Assembly (NCBI GenBank): GCA_046351135.1
Contig: JAXLZA010000007.1
Span: 62,001-126,000, forward strand
Direction: 5' to 3'
DNA length: 64,000 nucleotides
Source of the DNA: UBA4427 sp046351135
GTDB taxonomy: Bacteria > Myxococcota_A > UBA9160 > UBA4427
Shown: positions 15,569 to 23,325 of the stretch, in pieces
Numbering within the stretch: the stretch's first letter is position 1
Layout of the letters: every line of letters begins with the position of its first letter
Position numbers and translations under genes: made by a program
The notes under the pieces: model-generated
The model's database searches: none
What the model saw: the letters and a program-made list of their open reading frames with translations, nothing else
Told to the model about the DNA's origin: nothing

Positions 15569-18500
15569 CGGAGGCTTCCTCCTGCAGGAGCGCTTCATCG
15601 GCGCCCAGCTCGGGCGCAGGCGAGGCCGGGGGCATCGGGGTCGCTTCCGGCTCGGCTGCGAGCGGGCCGCCGCTCGGGTCGGCCTCCGGACCGTCCGAAT
15701 CCGCCTGGGCGTTCGCCTCGGCTGCGGGGTCGGCGGCAGGCTCGGCCACGGCCGCGGTCCCGGCGACCGGCACGGCGGCCGTCGTCTCTGCAGTCGGGGC
15801 GGGCGCCAGGGCCGCGGCCGGGCTTCGATAGGTGTAGACGTCGAGCGCGGCGAGGGGGCCCGTCGATTCCTCGGGCTTCGCATAGCGGCCGGGCATGAGC
15901 ACCGCGAGCCGGGCGAGACTCTTCTCGATCCACGGGTTGTAGACGCCGCCCGCCATCAGCTCGAGGTTCTTCTCGTGGACCCGGATCGCCTTCTCCTCGA
16001 AGGGGAAGGCCTCCTCCTCGAGCGTCGCCTCGTAGTCCGCGAGATCGCTCGTCCCGAGGTCGGTCGGACGCTCGGAGTCGAGCAGCGAGGCGCTGAAGTC
16101 GGCGTACACCTCGGCGAGGTAGTAGGCCGCGGCCGCCGTCACCTCGCCGACCTGGTAGTCGACGAGGGCGCCGAGCGCCGTCATCAGCTCGTTCATCCTC
16201 CGCTGCTTCTCCTGGAGGCTCCGCTCGAAGGGCTGCGTGAGGGCGATGGCATCGTAGGCCCGGAAGTCGTCCTCGCAGAGCAGGAGGGCGGAGCGGGCGG
16301 CGAGGCCGCGGACGGTGTCCGTGCGCTCGGGGCCGGCGGCGCGATCGATGGAGACGATCGTGCGCAGCGTCTCGCGGCGGTTCTCGTCGTCGTGGGTCTC
16401 GAGGTAGAGCTCGGCCATCTTGAACCGCGTTACGACCGCCGGCTCGATGGGCGTCGTGAACTCGCTCACATACGCGCGGTAGGCTGCGAGCGCCTTGCCG
16501 GGCGCCTGGGCCTCTTCGTACATCTCGCCGGCAACCAGCAGGGACTCGGCGCGCAGCGCAGGGTCGGTCGCCTCGCGCGCGACGCGCTCGTACTCCTCCG
16601 CCGCCTTCCCGCTGTTGCCGGTCTTGCGGTAGACGAAGGCGACCTGCCGGGTGGCTTCCTCGTGCAGATCGTGGGTCGGATGGGCGTCGCGGAAGGACTC
16701 GAGGACGGCGAGGGCGCCGCTCCAGTCCTCGAGCTTCATCAGGGCCGCGCCCGCGTCGTACTCGGCGATCGGTCGGATCTCCGAGTCCGGAGCCACCTTC
16801 GCGATGCGGAGGTAGTGGTCCGCCGCACCGCGGAAGTCGCCCGCCGTGTTGGCGCGCTCGCCCTGCTTGTAGATGGAGGCGGCCAGGTTGTTGACGATCT
16901 CGGGGCGCGACGCGTCCCCGTCGCCGGTGAGCTCGAGGACCTCTCCGTACGCCTCCTCGGCGGGGGCGAACTCCTCGATCTCGAAGGAGGCGTGGGCGAC
17001 CACCAGCCACGCGGAGCGCCGCAGGGCGACGTCGGCATTCGGGTAGGCCGCGTTGAGTCGGCGGCCGAGCTCGATCGCCCGCGGATACTCGTGCAGGTCG
17101 AAGAGGTCCTGGACGGCGACCGAGAGGACCGTCGCCGCATGCTCGTGGTCCGGGAAGTGGTCGACGAAGCGGACGGTGCTCGCGACGGCCTCGCGCCGGA
17201 TGGCTTCGCGCTCGGACTCGGGGGCGCGCTCCTGGTGCTTGCGGTGGGCGAAGATCGCGGCGTAGCCGGCGGCGGCCGAGCGGTCGTGGGCCGGGTAGCC
17301 GTAGGCGATGCGCTCGTACTCGGCGGCGGCCGGGCCGAACGCCTCGTTCTCGAGGAGCAGGTCGGCGAGGCGGTAATGGATGCCCGGCGTCTCGGGGGCG
17401 TCGGGGAAGGACGCGAGGAACCGGCGGTACCAGGACGCGCTCTCGGCGAAGGCCTCGCTCCGCTCCTCGGGCGTCTCGGACTCCTGATAGAGGGCGTGGT
17501 AGTGGTTCGCGAGGTCCTCGAGGTTGCGCTTCAGGTAGGCGACGACCTCCGGCGACTTCGCGGGATCGAAGTGGCGCCAGTACTCCGAGTCGAGCGCATA
17601 GCGCGAGGCGAAGCTCTTCTTCGCCTCGAGGACGAGCTTCGGGAAGTCGCCCGCCTGGTAGATCTCGACGACCCGCATCGCGTAGTGGGGCGAGGAGGCG
17701 TGGAGCGGGTAGCGGGCGACGAAGGCCTCGTAGGTGTCGGCGGCGTCCTGATAGCGGAGCTTCTCGAAGTAGAACTCGGCGAGGTGGCGATAGACGCGGT
17801 TCTCGTAGGGGCGGGGGCCGGTCTCGTCGAAGAAGGACCGGACGGCCTCGGCTCCGCCGAGGTCGGAGAAGCAGAGGCTCATCACGCGGTAGCTGTCGGC
17901 GATCCGCTGCGCGTTCGCCTCGTCCGCCGTCTGGTCGAAGTCGTACTCGGAGGCGACCTTGTGGTCGAGCAGCGTCACGTAGCTCCGCAGCGCCTCGGGC
18001 AGGAGCATCTGCTTGTAGAAGGTCCAGCCGAGCTTGTAGAGGGCGAGCTCGAAGTACTCGGAGCGAGCCCCGAACGTGGCGATCGCCGAGTAGGCCCCCT
18101 CCGCTTCGATCCACTTCTTGCGCGTGAAGAAGTACTCGCCGCGGCGGAACTGGACCTCGTCGAGATGACGCGAAGAGGGATGCTTCTCGACGAGGAGCGC
18201 GGAGACCTCGATCGCCTCGTCGACGCGGCCGAGCTCGTCGAGGGCGCGCGCCTTCTGGTAGAGGACCTGGTCGGCGTGGGCGTAGTCGGGGTAGCGGGCG
18301 AGGATCTGGTCGTAGAGCGCCAGGGCCTCGAGCGGACCCGAAGGCGCGGTCATCGCCGCGCCGGGCAGGGCCAGGGCGTCCGGGGCATCGGCGTAGTCGA
18401 CGTCGTTCGGGCCGGAGGCACGCGCCTCGAAGGCGCGCAGCGACTCGCCGTCCGAGGGGGCGGCGCCCGTCCGGCCGGGGCTCGCGTCGGGGCTCGGCGC

Positions 18501-18896
18501 CGCCGCGGGGACGGCGGGCGAGGTCGCCGGACTCGGGAGCGCCGCGACGGCGTCGGGCGGCACCGCGACCGGGATCGGGACGCGGCCGGTCGCGATCGTC
18601 CGGGGGCGCTCGTCGCCGGCCGTGCCGTACTCCTTCTCCAGCTCGAGATCCGCGAGGCGTCGCATGGCTTCGGGGGTGAGCGCCGAGGTCGGGGCCTCGG
18701 CGAGGAACTGGCGATAGCCGGCCATCGCCTGGTCGATGCCGTCGGAGACGGTGACCTCGGCGAGGTCGGGCTCGACCGAGCGGAGCCCGGCCAGGGTCTG
18801 GCGGTCGGGATTGCCGCTGCAGGCGAGCGCGACGAGCGGCGCCACGAGCAGCGCCCGGAAATCGATTCTCGGCGTGAAGACACTCCGCTTCGACAT
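15555..18896 (-). CDS. large TPR-repeat lipoprotein (1113 aa)
   Basis: The start at 18896 gives a lipoprotein signal (LVAPLVALACSG) and has GGGGAG just upstream; an in-frame ATG at 18914 overlapping the previous stop (ATGA) is an alternative. After a Pro/Ala-rich linker (about 110-165) the protein is almost entirely helical repeats of TPR type, such as ALALYDQILARYPDYAHADQ, QVLYQKARALDELGRVDEAI and the DTYEAFVARYP and EEYERVARE units, to about residue 1000. An Ala/Pro/Glu tail of about 90 residues follows. It resembles the very long TPR proteins (GltI/PglI-neighbour type) of trans-envelope gliding machines. Likely a periplasmic scaffold. Confidence 0.87.
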   Translation of the reverse strand: MSKRSVFTPRIDFRALLVAPLVALACSGNPDRQTLAGLRSVEPDLAEVTVSDGIDQAMAGYRQFLAEAPTSALTPEAMRRLADLELEKEYGTAGDERPRTIATGRVPIPVAVPPDAVAALPSPATSPAVPAAAPSPDASPGRTGAAPSDGESLRAFEARASGPNDVDYADAPDALALPGAAMTAPSGPLEALALYDQILARYPDYAHADQVLYQKARALDELGRVDEAIEVSALLVEKHPSSRHLDEVQFRRGEYFFTRKKWIEAEGAYSAIATFGARSEYFELALYKLGWTFYKQMLLPEALRSYVTLLDHKVASEYDFDQTADEANAQRIADSYRVMSLCFSDLGGAEAVRSFFDETGPRPYENRVYRHLAEFYFEKLRYQDAADTYEAFVARYPLHASSPHYAMRVVEIYQAGDFPKLVLEAKKSFASRYALDSEYWRHFDPAKSPEVVAYLKRNLEDLANHYHALYQESETPEERSEAFAESASWYRRFLASFPDAPETPGIHYRLADLLLENEAFGPAAAEYERIAYGYPAHDRSAAAGYAAIFAHRKHQERAPESEREAIRREAVASTVRFVDHFPDHEHAATVLSVAVQDLFDLHEYPRAIELGRRLNAAYPNADVALRRSAWLVVAHASFEIEEFAPAEEAYGEVLELTGDGDASRPEIVNNLAASIYKQGERANTAGDFRGAADHYLRIAKVAPDSEIRPIAEYDAGAALMKLEDWSGALAVLESFRDAHPTHDLHEEATRQVAFVYRKTGNSGKAAEEYERVAREATDPALRAESLLVAGEMYEEAQAPGKALAAYRAYVSEFTTPIEPAVVTRFKMAELYLETHDDENRRETLRTIVSIDRAAGPERTDTVRGLAARSALLLCEDDFRAYDAIALTQPFERSLQEKQRRMNELMTALGALVDYQVGEVTAAAAYYLAEVYADFSASLLDSERPTDLGTSDLADYEATLEEEAFPFEEKAIRVHEKNLELMAGGVYNPWIEKSLARLAVLMPGRYAKPEESTGPLAALDVYTYRSPAAALAPAPTAETTAAVPVAGTAAVAEPAADPAAEANAQADSDGPEADPSGGPLAAEPEATPMPPASPAPELGADEALLQEEASDAAN

Positions 18897-18910
18897 CGCG
18901 CTCCCCATCC

Positions 18911-20794
18911 TCATTGCGGCGCCTGGCTCTTGGCCGCGCGGTCGTAGCTGTCGGCGAACGCGAATCGCGCCTGGTTCTGGTAGGCGGCGAGCTGCTCCCG
19001 ACGGATGCGCAACGCGGCGATCGCGACCTCCTCGAGGCGCTCGCCCTGGCGGGCCTTCAAGATCTCGACGCCCTCCCGCGCACGGCGGGCGCGCTCGCGC
19101 AGGTCGGCGATGCGCGGCTCGTAGCCGACGTAGCTGTGGGTGGCCGCCTGTCGCACGCGGATGAACTCGGCGTGTCGCGCCTCGAGGGCGGCGACGTCGG
19201 CGTCGAGCGCGAGGAGATGGTCGTTCACGGCGGTCAGCCGGGCGTGGTAGTCGGTCTCGAGGCGCCAATGGAGGACGCCCTCGAGGCGCGCGATCCGCTC
19301 GAGCAGGGGGGCGACGCCGGGCTCGGAGGCGCGCGGCTCGAGGCGCGCGCGCAGGCGGGCGAGCGACGCCCGATCGGCGTGCTCGGACGCGGTCGCGAGC
19401 AGCTCGGGCGACGGATCGCGGAGCATGCGCTCGAGCCGGCGCGCGAGGTGCTCGCGCTGGGTCAGGCGGAGTCGCATGCGGGCGTCGAGGCGGCGGAACT
19501 CGCGGTCGATCTCGGGCAGGCGCGGCTCGTAGTAGGCGCTGCGCTTCGCGATCAGGTCCTCGAAGGCGTCGAGGCTCGTCTCGGCCTGCATCAGGGTCCG
19601 GCGCAGGTCGGTGAGATCGAGGTAGTTCTGGAGCGCGGTCTGGAAGTCGTGGGAGGCCATCAGCGAGACCAGGTAGAAGGTCTCGGGGGCGTCGGGGAGG
19701 CTGCGCAGGCGGACGACCCAGTCGCGATCCTGCTTGATCTCCTCGCGCTCGAGGGCCTCGAGGAAGTGGCCCTGCTCGATGCTCGCGATCGACGCGTCGA
19801 GCTTCCCGAGCTCCGCCTGGAAGCTCTCCACCGCCTGCTGGTAGAGGACGGCGGCGCGGCCATGGACGGAGAGCCGGCTGTAGGCGTAGGGCAGGGCGAG
19901 CTTCGCCTCCTGCACCGCGGGATCCGTCGAGTCGCGCCCCACGAGCATCGACCACGGCACCACGGCGCGCTCGAACTGATCGATGTCCGCCTCGGCCCAG
20001 CCGGCCCGCAGCAAGGCCTGGTTCGAGAAGGGACCTTCGAGCCGGACGCGCTCGAGGGTCGAGCGCGCGCGGTCGACCTGGTCGGCCTCGAAGAGCAGCG
20101 TGCCGAGGACGAGGTTCGCCTTGTCGCGGATGGCCTTCGTGTCGCGGTCCGAAGCGGAGACGCGGCCGGCGCGATCGAGCTCGCGCGCGGCCTCGACCGG
20201 GTGGCCGCTCTCGAGCAGCGCGATCCCGAGGTTGTAGGCCGAGAAGCCCGCGAGCGAGTCGGCGTTCTCGATCTTCCGGAGCACCGCCGCGGCGTCGTCC
20301 GGGCGCCCGAGCGCCAGCAGCACGTTCGCGCGCAGGAACGCGATCTCGTCGACGAGCGCGTCGGGGATCTCGCCGCGGATCGAATCGAGCACCGTCAGGG
20401 CGGTCTCGGGCTGGCTCTTCTCGAAGTAGAGCCGCGCCAGACGATAGGCGGCGTCGTTGCGGACCTTCTCGTCGACGTCGCCCTCGAGCACCGCGCGGAT
20501 CGCCCGTCCCGCGCGCAGGTGCATGCGGTACTCGAGCTCGAAGTCGCCGACGGAGAACTCGGCGTCCTCGACGTAGGGATAGAGCGAGTCGAGCGGCCGC
20601 TCGTCGACGCCGTAGTGCTGGGCGAGCTCCGCGTCGAGGCGCTCGAGGGCGGCGAAGAAGTCGCCCTGATGCGCGTGATAGAGCGCCTCGCGGAAGTACG
20701 GATCCACCGGCGGCTTCGGATCGCCGGCGTCCGCTCGCAAGGGCAGGACGACCGCCAGCGCGGCCAGGAGATGGCGCGGAGCTCGGGGGCCCAT
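18911..20794 (-). CDS. periplasmic TPR / coiled-coil protein (627 aa)
   Basis: Signal peptide MGPRAPRHLLAALAVVLPLRADA, then TPR-like helical pairs (about 30-310; AAYRLARLYFEKSQPETAL, VLLALGRPDDAAAVLRKI), then a long charged coiled-coil region (about 330-600) rich in Arg, Glu, Leu and Ala (LRERARRAREGVEILKAR). It follows the first gene of the operon by 3 bp and its stop overlaps a possible start of the next TPR gene. It resembles Myxococcota TPR proteins found beside TolQ/TolR. No catalytic motif was seen; a structural role in the envelope complex is inferred. Confidence 0.83.
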   Translation of the reverse strand: MGPRAPRHLLAALAVVLPLRADAGDPKPPVDPYFREALYHAHQGDFFAALERLDAELAQHYGVDERPLDSLYPYVEDAEFSVGDFELEYRMHLRAGRAIRAVLEGDVDEKVRNDAAYRLARLYFEKSQPETALTVLDSIRGEIPDALVDEIAFLRANVLLALGRPDDAAAVLRKIENADSLAGFSAYNLGIALLESGHPVEAARELDRAGRVSASDRDTKAIRDKANLVLGTLLFEADQVDRARSTLERVRLEGPFSNQALLRAGWAEADIDQFERAVVPWSMLVGRDSTDPAVQEAKLALPYAYSRLSVHGRAAVLYQQAVESFQAELGKLDASIASIEQGHFLEALEREEIKQDRDWVVRLRSLPDAPETFYLVSLMASHDFQTALQNYLDLTDLRRTLMQAETSLDAFEDLIAKRSAYYEPRLPEIDREFRRLDARMRLRLTQREHLARRLERMLRDPSPELLATASEHADRASLARLRARLEPRASEPGVAPLLERIARLEGVLHWRLETDYHARLTAVNDHLLALDADVAALEARHAEFIRVRQAATHSYVGYEPRIADLRERARRAREGVEILKARQGERLEEVAIAALRIRREQLAAYQNQARFAFADSYDRAAKSQAPQ

Positions 20795-20797
20795 CGC

Positions 20798-21433
20798 CTA
20801 CCAGGCCTCGATCTGGACCGTGGTGCCCCCGGTCGCGCCGTGGGCGAGGCGGATGCCGATCTTCCGGGGACCGACGTCCTTGCTGAAGTCGAAGCGCTCG
20901 ACGACCTCGAAGGGCTTGTCGCCGCCGCGTCGACCGGAGACGGCGACCTCGAGCTGGTGCTTGCCCGTCGTCACGTTGCCGGTGTGGATGCGCTGGACGC
21001 CGCCCTCGGCGAGGGCCTCGAGCTCCTTCCAGCTGTAGACGTGCTGGGCGACGAGCTGACCGTCGACGGTGATGCGGGCGGAGTCGACCTCGACCGGTTT
21101 GCCCTTCTCGACCTCGACGAAGACGGCGAGCTGGCTGTCCGAGGGATAGAGGAGCTTCTCCTCGAGGTTGCCGAGCTCGGCGGCGATCGCGAGGACGTCG
21201 GATTTGACCTCCTGGACCTGCTCGTCGAGGCTCTGGACGCGGTTGGCGCCCTCCTTCGTCGAAGGGGCATCCGCGCTCTCGGCGGCGACCCCGCTCGAAA
21301 GGATCAGGGCGACGACGCAGGCGAGCGCCGCGCGGAGTCGCCCGCCCGGAGACGTGCGCCGGGGATCGCAGCCGATCCCGGTCGGAAGATGGATGGAGTC
21401 TCGGAACGCTCGGGAAAAGAGTCGATGGGACAT
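20798..21433 (-). CDS. secreted hypothetical protein, first gene of the Tol-TPR operon
   Basis: A 211-residue protein. The start at 21433 is picked because GGAGGGA lies six bases upstream. A twin-basic stretch precedes a late hydrophobic segment (about 31-50; LRAALACVVALILSSGVAAES), so it is exported or anchored. A short heptad-like helix (SLDEQVQEVKSDVLAIAAEL) is followed by an all-beta domain to the C-terminus (AVFVEVEKGKPVEVDSA, GKHQLEVAVSGRRGGDKPF) that looks Ig-like. The family is not recognised. It leads nine further genes on the same strand with gaps of at most 82 bp as far as the TonB-like gene. Confidence 0.78.
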   Translation of the reverse strand: MSHRLFSRAFRDSIHLPTGIGCDPRRTSPGGRLRAALACVVALILSSGVAAESADAPSTKEGANRVQSLDEQVQEVKSDVLAIAAELGNLEEKLLYPSDSQLAVFVEVEKGKPVEVDSARITVDGQLVAQHVYSWKELEALAEGGVQRIHTGNVTTGKHQLEVAVSGRRGGDKPFEVVERFDFSKDVGPRKIGIRLAHGATGGTTVQIEAW

Positions 21434-21444
21434 GGGGGTTCCCT

Positions 21445-21469
21445 CCCTCACTTGAGGGTCGTTCGACCC
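21445..21469. repeat. two overlapping inverted repeats at the ribosome site of the operon's first gene
   Basis: CCCTCA-CT-TGAGGG (21445-21458) and GGGTCG-TT-CGACCC (21456-21469) share the central GGG. In minus-strand RNA they would form two mutually exclusive five-base-pair hairpins with tetraloops. The first lies against the GGAGGGA ribosome site of the gene starting at 21433. It could be an operator or an RNA switch, or chance in GC-rich DNA. Confidence 0.4.
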
Positions 21470-21670
21470 GCCAGATCCCATGGTTGAGGACTTTCATCAC
21501 GAAATCGCGGCGCGGCAGACGGGCGCCCCCGATTGGCGGGGTCCGGATGGCCGGGCGGCGGTCGTGCTGAAGAAGAAAAGGAGTCCGCGGCTGGCAGGCG
21601 GTCGGCAGTCGGCGGGCAGTCCGGGGCATGCCCGGGGATGCGCGGCTCGGACGCGAGGCGGAAGTCGGTG

Positions 21671-22156
21671 CTAGGCGCTCGCGGAAGGTCCGTCGCTCGC
21701 GGTCGCGAGGGGGCGGGTCTCCCAGCCATTCCCCTGCCTTCGCAGGAGGACGATCGGGATCTCCCGGTCGGTGCGCACCCGGTAGATCCGGTAGGCCGGA
21801 ATCGCGGCCTGGAGCTTGCGCCAGTACTCCATGCGTTCCTGGGGCGGCGCGGTCCGCCACGTCGCTTCGAAGCGCTCGCCCCCGACCTGGACCCGGACGG
21901 TCTTCGCGTCCTGGATGTTGAGCCACCACGCCGGCGGCTTCGGGGAGCCACCGTTCGACGCCACGATGACCAGGTCCCCCCTGTACTCGACGTAGGCGAG
22001 GGGGAGGGTCCGGGCCCGCCCGGTCTTCCGGCCCTTCGTCGTCAGCAGGAGCATCTGGATGCCCAGGAGGCGCCCTCCGATCAGCCCGCGGGTGCCTCGG
22101 TAGATCGCGCAGTGCGCGCGGGTGAACACGATCCAGTTCGGCAAGGCGATCTCCAC
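21671..22156 (-). CDS. nitroreductase/deazaflavin-dependent oxidoreductase (DDN family)
   Basis: A 161-residue split-beta-barrel flavin-fold enzyme. The family signature is clear: LLTTKGRKTGRARTLPLAYV (about 37-56), VIVASNGGSPKPPAWWLN (about 63-80) and a C-terminal IPIVLLRR strand. Members in actinobacteria use coenzyme F420 to reduce nitro-aromatics or quinones; others bind FMN or other ligands. The cofactor here cannot be decided from the sequence. It starts 69 bp from the divergent small membrane protein gene at 22226. Confidence 0.9.
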   Translation of the reverse strand: MEIALPNWIVFTRAHCAIYRGTRGLIGGRLLGIQMLLLTTKGRKTGRARTLPLAYVEYRGDLVIVASNGGSPKPPAWWLNIQDAKTVRVQVGGERFEATWRTAPPQERMEYWRKLQAAIPAYRIYRVRTDREIPIVLLRRQGNGWETRPLATASDGPSASA

Positions 22157-22225
22157 CTGAGGTTTCGGTTCAGCGACGGCGGGGGGCGGCCGATAGCGGC
22201 CACACTAGCAGCTGGAGGACCCGGG

Positions 22226-22531
22226 ATGTCCAACCGAATTCGACGAACCGTGGCGGCCGTGACCGCCGCTCTGCTCCTCGCGACCGTGGCCACGTCGCCG
22301 TCGTATGCCCAGACGCGCTCGCAGGGCGACGCGGCGAACGCATCGCCGGTCGTCGACGTGATGCTGCTGCGGCCGGTGGGCTTCGTCAGCCTGGTCGTGG
22401 GCATCGGACTGATGGCGGCGCTGACGCCGATCATCCTGATCACCCGCCCGCAGGAGATCAACAAGCCCTTCGAGCAGCTCGTCGTCAAGCCGGCCCGCTT
22501 CCTGTGGGTCGACCCGATCGGCGGCCACTAG
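22226..22531 (+). CDS. conserved small membrane protein
   Basis: A 101-residue protein with a strong ribosome site (GGAGG, seven bases before the ATG). Signal peptide up to about 29 (SPSYAQ), then one hydrophobic membrane segment (VGFVSLVVGIGLMAALTPIILIT, about 52-74), then a conserved-looking tail (RPQEINKPFEQLVVKPARFLW) ending WVDPIGGH. It resembles small proteins often labelled 'multidrug transporter' in proteobacteria without functional proof. The function is unknown. Confidence 0.8.
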   Translation: MSNRIRRTVAAVTAALLLATVATSPSYAQTRSQGDAANASPVVDVMLLRPVGFVSLVVGIGLMAALTPIILITRPQEINKPFEQLVVKPARFLWVDPIGGH

Positions 22532-22625
22532 AACGCGGCCGGCCCGGGCCGAGCGGAGCACTCCGCGCGCCGGCCCGAGCGGGCCCGTCACGGGTCGATC
22601 GATGCGTTCCGTCCGGAGATGCGCG

Positions 22626-22643
22626 GTCTCGGCTAGCCGAGAC
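22626..22643. terminator. 18-bp perfect palindrome between convergent genes
   Basis: GTCTCGGCTAGCCGAGAC is perfectly self-complementary and spans the stop codon of the small minus-strand gene. It lies between the convergent genes ending at 22531 and 22633. It may act as a bidirectional terminator or cruciform; there is no T-tract, so termination is uncertain. Confidence 0.4.
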
Positions 22644-22857
22644 GGCGCATCATCTGTTTCAGGACGACGATCGAGATCGAGACGACGCCGCTGTAGAGCA
22701 GCCAGAGGAAGATCGTCTCGACCCGCGTCGAATAACGCGGGACGCCCGCGCGGTCCTCGACGGCCCACCGCCGGAAGCGGATACCACCGAGCACGTAGAC
22801 CGGGAACGTCGCGGCGAGCGCGAGCCACGGGATCAGGCGGACGAGGTCGGGCGCCAT
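22633..22857 (-). CDS. small two-helix membrane protein
   Basis: A 74-residue protein with two membrane segments (about 7-25, LIPWLALAATFPVYVLGGI; about 47-65, IFLWLLYSGVVSISIVVLK) joined by a basic loop, ending QMMRRLG. The start at 22857 is chosen because upstream in-frame sequence runs into the tRNA gene. The ribosome site is weak (GAAG). It is not recognised as a known family. It may be co-transcribed downstream of tRNA-His. Confidence 0.6.
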   Translation of the reverse strand: MAPDLVRLIPWLALAATFPVYVLGGIRFRRWAVEDRAGVPRYSTRVETIFLWLLYSGVVSISIVVLKQMMRRLG

Positions 22858-22980
22858 GGCGTCTTCGTTCGGCGCGGGGTCGGACGCGATCCATCGGGAA
22901 GAAGCCGGAGGTCGTCGCTCGGCCCGTCCGCGAGCCGAAGGGCCCGGCAATCTCTGCGGGAGGGGGCGAGGGGAGGCGGG

Positions 22981-23057
22981 TGGGGTGGGCGACGGGAGTC
23001 GAACCCGCGACATCCAGAACCACAATCTGGCGCTCTAACCAACTGAGCTACGCCCAC
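22981..23057 (-). tRNA. tRNA-His (anticodon GTG)
   Basis: The minus strand folds as a full cloverleaf. The acceptor GTGGGCG (23057-23051) pairs with CGCCCAC; the D-arm contains AGCTCAGTTGGTTAGAGC; the anticodon stem CCAGA/TCTGG has loop TTGTGGT giving anticodon GTG; the T-arm contains GGGTTCGACTCCC. The discriminator is C73 and CCA is encoded. The base before the acceptor (C on plus at 23058, G on the tRNA strand) supplies the G-1 that histidine tRNAs require. Confidence 0.98.
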
Positions 23058-23325
23058 CGCCGATGGAAGGCCGCGCAAAGTACCCGGGCGTCGCGGGGGT
23101 GTCAACGCGGCCCGGCGCGGGCCATGCGGTCGCGCTGCGGGTCGCGAATCGCTCGGCGCGGTGCCCTCCGAAGCGTCCTCCGGACCCGTCTGCGTGCGAA
23201 TTCCGGCCGCCTGGGCGGAACCGGCCTACGACGCGGCACCTCTGACGAACGAACGCGGGATGGCCGCCTTCGAATCGTGCTCGCAGATGCGCCGCGTCCG
23301 TCGCTGCGGCGCCGGGAGGGGGTTC

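Noticed and set aside
21601..21640. Palindrome GGGCATGCCC between 21433 and 21671 as a terminator
   Set aside because: Only ten bases, no loop and no T-tract; expected by chance in such GC-rich DNA.
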